Position numbers and translations under genes: made by a program. A DNA stretch of 22,670 nucleotides from a virus: positions 1-22,670 of the IMG/VR virus record IMGVR_UViG_3300031932_000005. The stretch is one strand, 5' to 3'. This document shows positions 20,278 through 22,670 of this stretch, piece by piece (positions within the stretch are counted from its first letter, which is position 1; the number at the start of each line of letters is the position of its first letter). The notes beneath the pieces are model-generated. The model ran no database searches. It saw only the letters and a list, made by a program, of their open reading frames with translations, and was not told the DNA's origin.

Positions 20278-20751
20278 ATTAAAAATGGAAGGTTTGAAAA
20301 ACTGAATGAATACATGGGAGAAGTTCTTGCAAGTTTAGTTGAATCAGAAAATCTAAGCAAGTTGATTTATTATAATACACAAAGCGCATTGCACGAGGCA
20401 CCATTGTCAAACCCTTACGATTTGATTCATGCTAAAGTATTTCCATATACCTATGTTCCCCCTACTGATGATTCTGCAAATGTTTATTTGACTGTAAGTT
20501 TTAGGCAATTTAAAAGAGTTAATGATAAATTTAAAATAGGGTATCTATATGTAAATATTTTATGTCATAAAAGTTTAGTATCAATTTATGATGGTTCCCG
20601 TATTTTTAGTTTAATGAATGAAGTTGAAAATGTATTAAACGGGAAAAGAATTGCTATAGGTAAATTGTTGTTTGATTATGGTGATGAATTAACTATCAAT
20701 GATAATTATACTGGATACTTTTTAAGGTACGAAGTTTGTGATCTAAATTAA
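20278..20751 (+). CDS. Putative tail completion/terminator protein, ATT start
   Basis: The frame is open to TAA 20749. The only canonical start near the 5' end is a GTG (20269) that lies inside the AGGAGGT-like ribosome binding site (CGGAGGTGG, 20264-20272). ATT 20278, 5 nt after that site, is the likely start, giving about 157 aa (KNGRFEKLNEYMGEVLASLV, then LIHAKVFPYTYVPPTDDSANVYLTVSFRQFKR). Its size, mixed fold and position before tail genes resemble tail-completion proteins. The assignment is positional. It sits 22 bp after the Ig-domain gene. Confidence 0.55.
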   Translation: MKNGRFEKLNEYMGEVLASLVESENLSKLIYYNTQSALHEAPLSNPYDLIHAKVFPYTYVPPTDDSANVYLTVSFRQFKRVNDKFKIGYLYVNILCHKSLVSIYDGSRIFSLMNEVENVLNGKRIAIGKLLFDYGDELTINDNYTGYFLRYEVCDLN

Positions 20752-20763
20752 GGTGTTGATATT

Positions 20764-21456
20764 ATGAATGAAGCCTTAAAATCATATATAAAACTGAATC
20801 TATTTTTAGGTTATAGTATTTATATTGACGAAGAAATTGGTGAACTTTATTGTCCTAAAATAAAAGAAATCAATGTTGGGTTGATTTATTATATTTATAT
20901 GTTTAACAAATTTATAGATTTGTATGACGAAGATAAAGATAGTTTTTTTAATAATATAACTAAGACAGAAGATATTATTAGAGAATTTATGACTTTTGTT
21001 TCTTTTTTTAAAAAAACTGAAAATATTTATTTTAAGTTTAATACTTTTTATTTTGATAAAAACTGTATTAATAACAAAAATATAAATTTATTTATGGATA
21101 CCATTAAGATAATGCATCACATGGATAAGAAAATAGATGATTACAAACCTGCCAATAAAGTCGCAGAGGAAATGCTTAAAAGAGCTAGAAAGCTTAGAAA
21201 AGAAATGCAGCAAAAAATTAAAAAGAAAGATGGCATTGGTTTTTTAGAAATAATGTCGTCTGTATGTGCTAGACACCCATCTATTAATCAATTAAACATA
21301 CATGATTTAAGTTATTTTCAAATAATAGAACAATATATGAGATTGCAAAAAATTGATGATTATGAAGTCAATATGAACGCTTTAGTTAGTGGCACTTTAG
21401 GCGAAGAAGGTAGAAAAAAAATAAAACATTATAGCTCAAAGATAGAAAACGAATAG
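20764..21456 (+). CDS. Tail-region protein of unknown function
   Basis: The 230-aa product starts at ATG 20764. It has a helical, aromatic N-terminal half (IYYIYMFNKFIDLYDEDKDSFF) and a basic middle (EEMLKRARKLRKEMQQKIKKKDG). Its C-terminal part (SVCARHPSINQLNIHDLSYFQIIEQYMRLQKIDDYEVN) may be a conserved module. By position it may belong to tail assembly, but no known motif is clear. The freestanding endonuclease gene follows it directly. Confidence 0.65.
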   Translation: MNEALKSYIKLNLFLGYSIYIDEEIGELYCPKIKEINVGLIYYIYMFNKFIDLYDEDKDSFFNNITKTEDIIREFMTFVSFFKKTENIYFKFNTFYFDKNCINNKNINLFMDTIKIMHHMDKKIDDYKPANKVAEEMLKRARKLRKEMQQKIKKKDGIGFLEIMSSVCARHPSINQLNIHDLSYFQIIEQYMRLQKIDDYEVNMNALVSGTLGEEGRKKIKHYSSKIENE

Positions 21457-21506
21457 AAAAAACAAACTGAGGTATGCTTATCCTTAAAGCAGAAAGGAAG
21501 TTGAAT

Positions 21507-22298
21507 TTGAGTAATAGAGAAAGACGTAAATATTATCAACAATTAGCCATCAAAAGACTTGGTGAAACTAGAATTAATAATAATGGTAGTAAAATGTGGA
21601 TAGTTGATTATAAAAATGCAACAGATATTACAGTTAGGTTTGAAAATGGTTATATTTGTAAAACTAGATATGGTGAGTTTATAAGGGGAAAAGTGAGCAA
21701 TCCTTATGATAGAACAGTATATAATATTGGATATTTGGGAGAAGGTAAATATAAAACATATAATAATGAAAAAGTAACACCACAATATCAAACGTGGAAA
21801 GATATGTTGAAAAGATGTTATTCAATAAAAGAAATTGAAAAATATCCAACATATAAAAAGTGTAGTGTTTGTGAAGAATGGCATAATTTTCAAAACTTTG
21901 CTAAATGGTATGATGAAAATTACTATGAAATAGAATGTCAAAGAATGTGTCTCGATAAGGATATTCTTTGTAAAGGAAATACGATATATGCACCTGAAAC
22001 TTGTGTGTTTGTACCAAATAATATTAATACTTTATTTATTAATTGTAAGTCAAAAAGAGGCAGTTTGCCTATAGGAATTACTTATGATAAAAAAAATAAT
22101 AATTATCAAGCAAAATGTTCAATGGGTAATGGGAAATCTAAACATTTAGGTAAATTTACTTCGGTAGAAGATGCTTTTAATTGTTATAAAAAGAATAAAG
22201 AATTAATTATAAAAGAAATAGCAAATCAATATAAAAACTTAATTCCACAAAAAGTTTATGAAGCTATGATGAACTATGTTGTGGAATTAGATGATTAA
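21507..22298 (+). CDS. Freestanding HNH-type endonuclease with AP2-like domain
   Basis: From TTG 21507 (AAAGGAAG 6 nt upstream) this encodes about 263 aa; ATG 21474 in frame has a ribosome binding site only 1 nt away. A CSVCEEWHNFQNFAKWYDENYYE segment and RMCLDKDILCKGNTIYAPETCVFVPNNINTLF match phage HNH endonucleases. The C-terminal GITYDKKNNNYQAKCSMGNGKSKHLGKFTSVEDAFNCY is an AP2-like DNA-binding domain. Such genes are intergenic selfish elements that cut related phages at a nearby site and spread by repair. Here it lies between an unknown tail-region gene and the tail-protein gene, and no intron is obvious. Confidence 0.85.
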   Translation: MSNRERRKYYQQLAIKRLGETRINNNGSKMWIVDYKNATDITVRFENGYICKTRYGEFIRGKVSNPYDRTVYNIGYLGEGKYKTYNNEKVTPQYQTWKDMLKRCYSIKEIEKYPTYKKCSVCEEWHNFQNFAKWYDENYYEIECQRMCLDKDILCKGNTIYAPETCVFVPNNINTLFINCKSKRGSLPIGITYDKKNNNYQAKCSMGNGKSKHLGKFTSVEDAFNCYKKNKELIIKEIANQYKNLIPQKVYEAMMNYVVELDD

Positions 22299-22352
22299 TA
22301 AGCTAAATAATATTTATTTAATTAAAAAGTATAGGAAAGGAAAGTGATAATT

Positions 22353-22670
22353 ATGAGTAACACATTTGCGGTGAAAGAAGTGCTTGATTTTACTGTTGAA
22401 AAATATGTTTCTTCTGGTAGAGGTGATATTTTATTCACCGTAGATTATGCAACACAAACAAATATTAGTACAAGTGCTGAAAGATTGGATATTCGTGGTG
22501 GTCCAGGAAATTTTAAAATAGTAAGTATTGACCACACAAAAGATTGTACTTTTGCTGCTACATTACCAATAGTTGATATTAAAGCATTGGCAGTTAAACT
22601 AGGAAAGGATATAACTAAAGGTGCTACAACTACTCCAATGAAAGAAATATTGGCTGCAGATGCTAGTAAT
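22353..22670 (+). CDS. Tail tube-like structural protein, 5' part (runs off the window)
   Basis: The first 106 codons (MSNTFAVKEVLDFTVEKYVS) follow GGAAAGGAAAGTG at good spacing and remain open to the window edge. The sequence is rich in Thr, Ala and beta-strand pattern (GDILFTVDYATQTNISTSAERLDIRGGPGNFKIVSIDHTKDCTFAATLPIVDIKAL), typical of major tail or tail-tube proteins. The C-terminal part is missing, so sheath and tube cannot be told apart. Confidence 0.65.
   Translation, partial: MSNTFAVKEVLDFTVEKYVSSGRGDILFTVDYATQTNISTSAERLDIRGGPGNFKIVSIDHTKDCTFAATLPIVDIKALAVKLGKDITKGATTTPMKEILAADASN

Noticed and set aside
21543-21791. Leftward ORF within the endonuclease gene
   Set aside because: Antisense shadow without ribosome binding site.
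18417-22310. Shared 14-mer TAATAAGCTAAATA after the capsid gene (18417) and after the endonuclease gene (22296)
   Set aside because: Too short and AT-rich to call an attachment or duplication site; it may simply reflect stop codon plus AT context.

Overview
The window is very AT-rich. Its genes have strong AGGAGG-type ribosome binding sites, frequent TTG and GTG starts, and Clostridium-like codon use. The content is that of a tailed double-stranded DNA phage of a low-GC Firmicute, most likely a Clostridium. A possible replication module on the left is followed by an early or regulatory block and then by an ordered head and tail morphogenesis operon. I read it as a prophage or, more speculatively, a phage-plasmid.

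Left arm (1-3500). Two small leftward genes (196-369 and 640-894) each end in a clear intrinsic terminator. Next come a cluster of DnaA-box-like 9-mers (999-1058), palindromes (1081-1154) and a long stretch almost without G on the plus strand (about 1430-1780). The local G/C strand bias therefore flips here, as at replication origins. Rightward from there are a 7-codon leader, a DUF5659-like protein and a two-winged-helix protein resembling an iteron-binding replication initiator. Downstream are a hairpin, a 14-bp tandem repeat and three 22-bp direct repeats. A small gene interrupted by an in-frame TAA (3090-3407) and a strong terminator close the arm.

Middle (3600-9160). An XRE-type regulator with its own promoter and terminator is followed by a promoter serving several genes: a zinc-ribbon protein, a CoiA-like PD-(D/E)xK nuclease, a protein with a sigma-region-4-like C-terminus, a coiled-coil protein, a zinc/HTH protein with only ATT or ATA as possible starts, and an RNase J/CPSF-like MBL/beta-CASP nuclease. 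The nuclease is split exactly at its HxHxDH metal motif by a CTT TGA C sequence, the same heptamer as the +1 recoding site of prfB.

Right (9200-22670). The order is a YonK-like protein, a small coiled-coil gene broken at an A8 run, a metallophosphoesterase, a small membrane protein, a putative small terminase, TerL, portal, a protease with a nested scaffold gene, a decoration-like protein, the major capsid protein, a terminator, connector and completion proteins, an unknown protein, a freestanding HNH/AP2 endonuclease and a tail-protein gene running off the edge. The order around the YonK-like protein, phosphoesterase, terminase and portal recalls the yon region of Bacillus phage SPbeta (from memory). 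A 0.2-kb remnant of an IS200/IS605-type element (TnpB tail plus omegaRNA-like right end) lies between terL and portal.

The observations most worth following are the prfB-like frameshift in the MBL nuclease, the orphan omegaRNA-like element inside the packaging operon, the origin and iteron region, the nested scaffold start, and two genes that seem to start at ATT or ATA.
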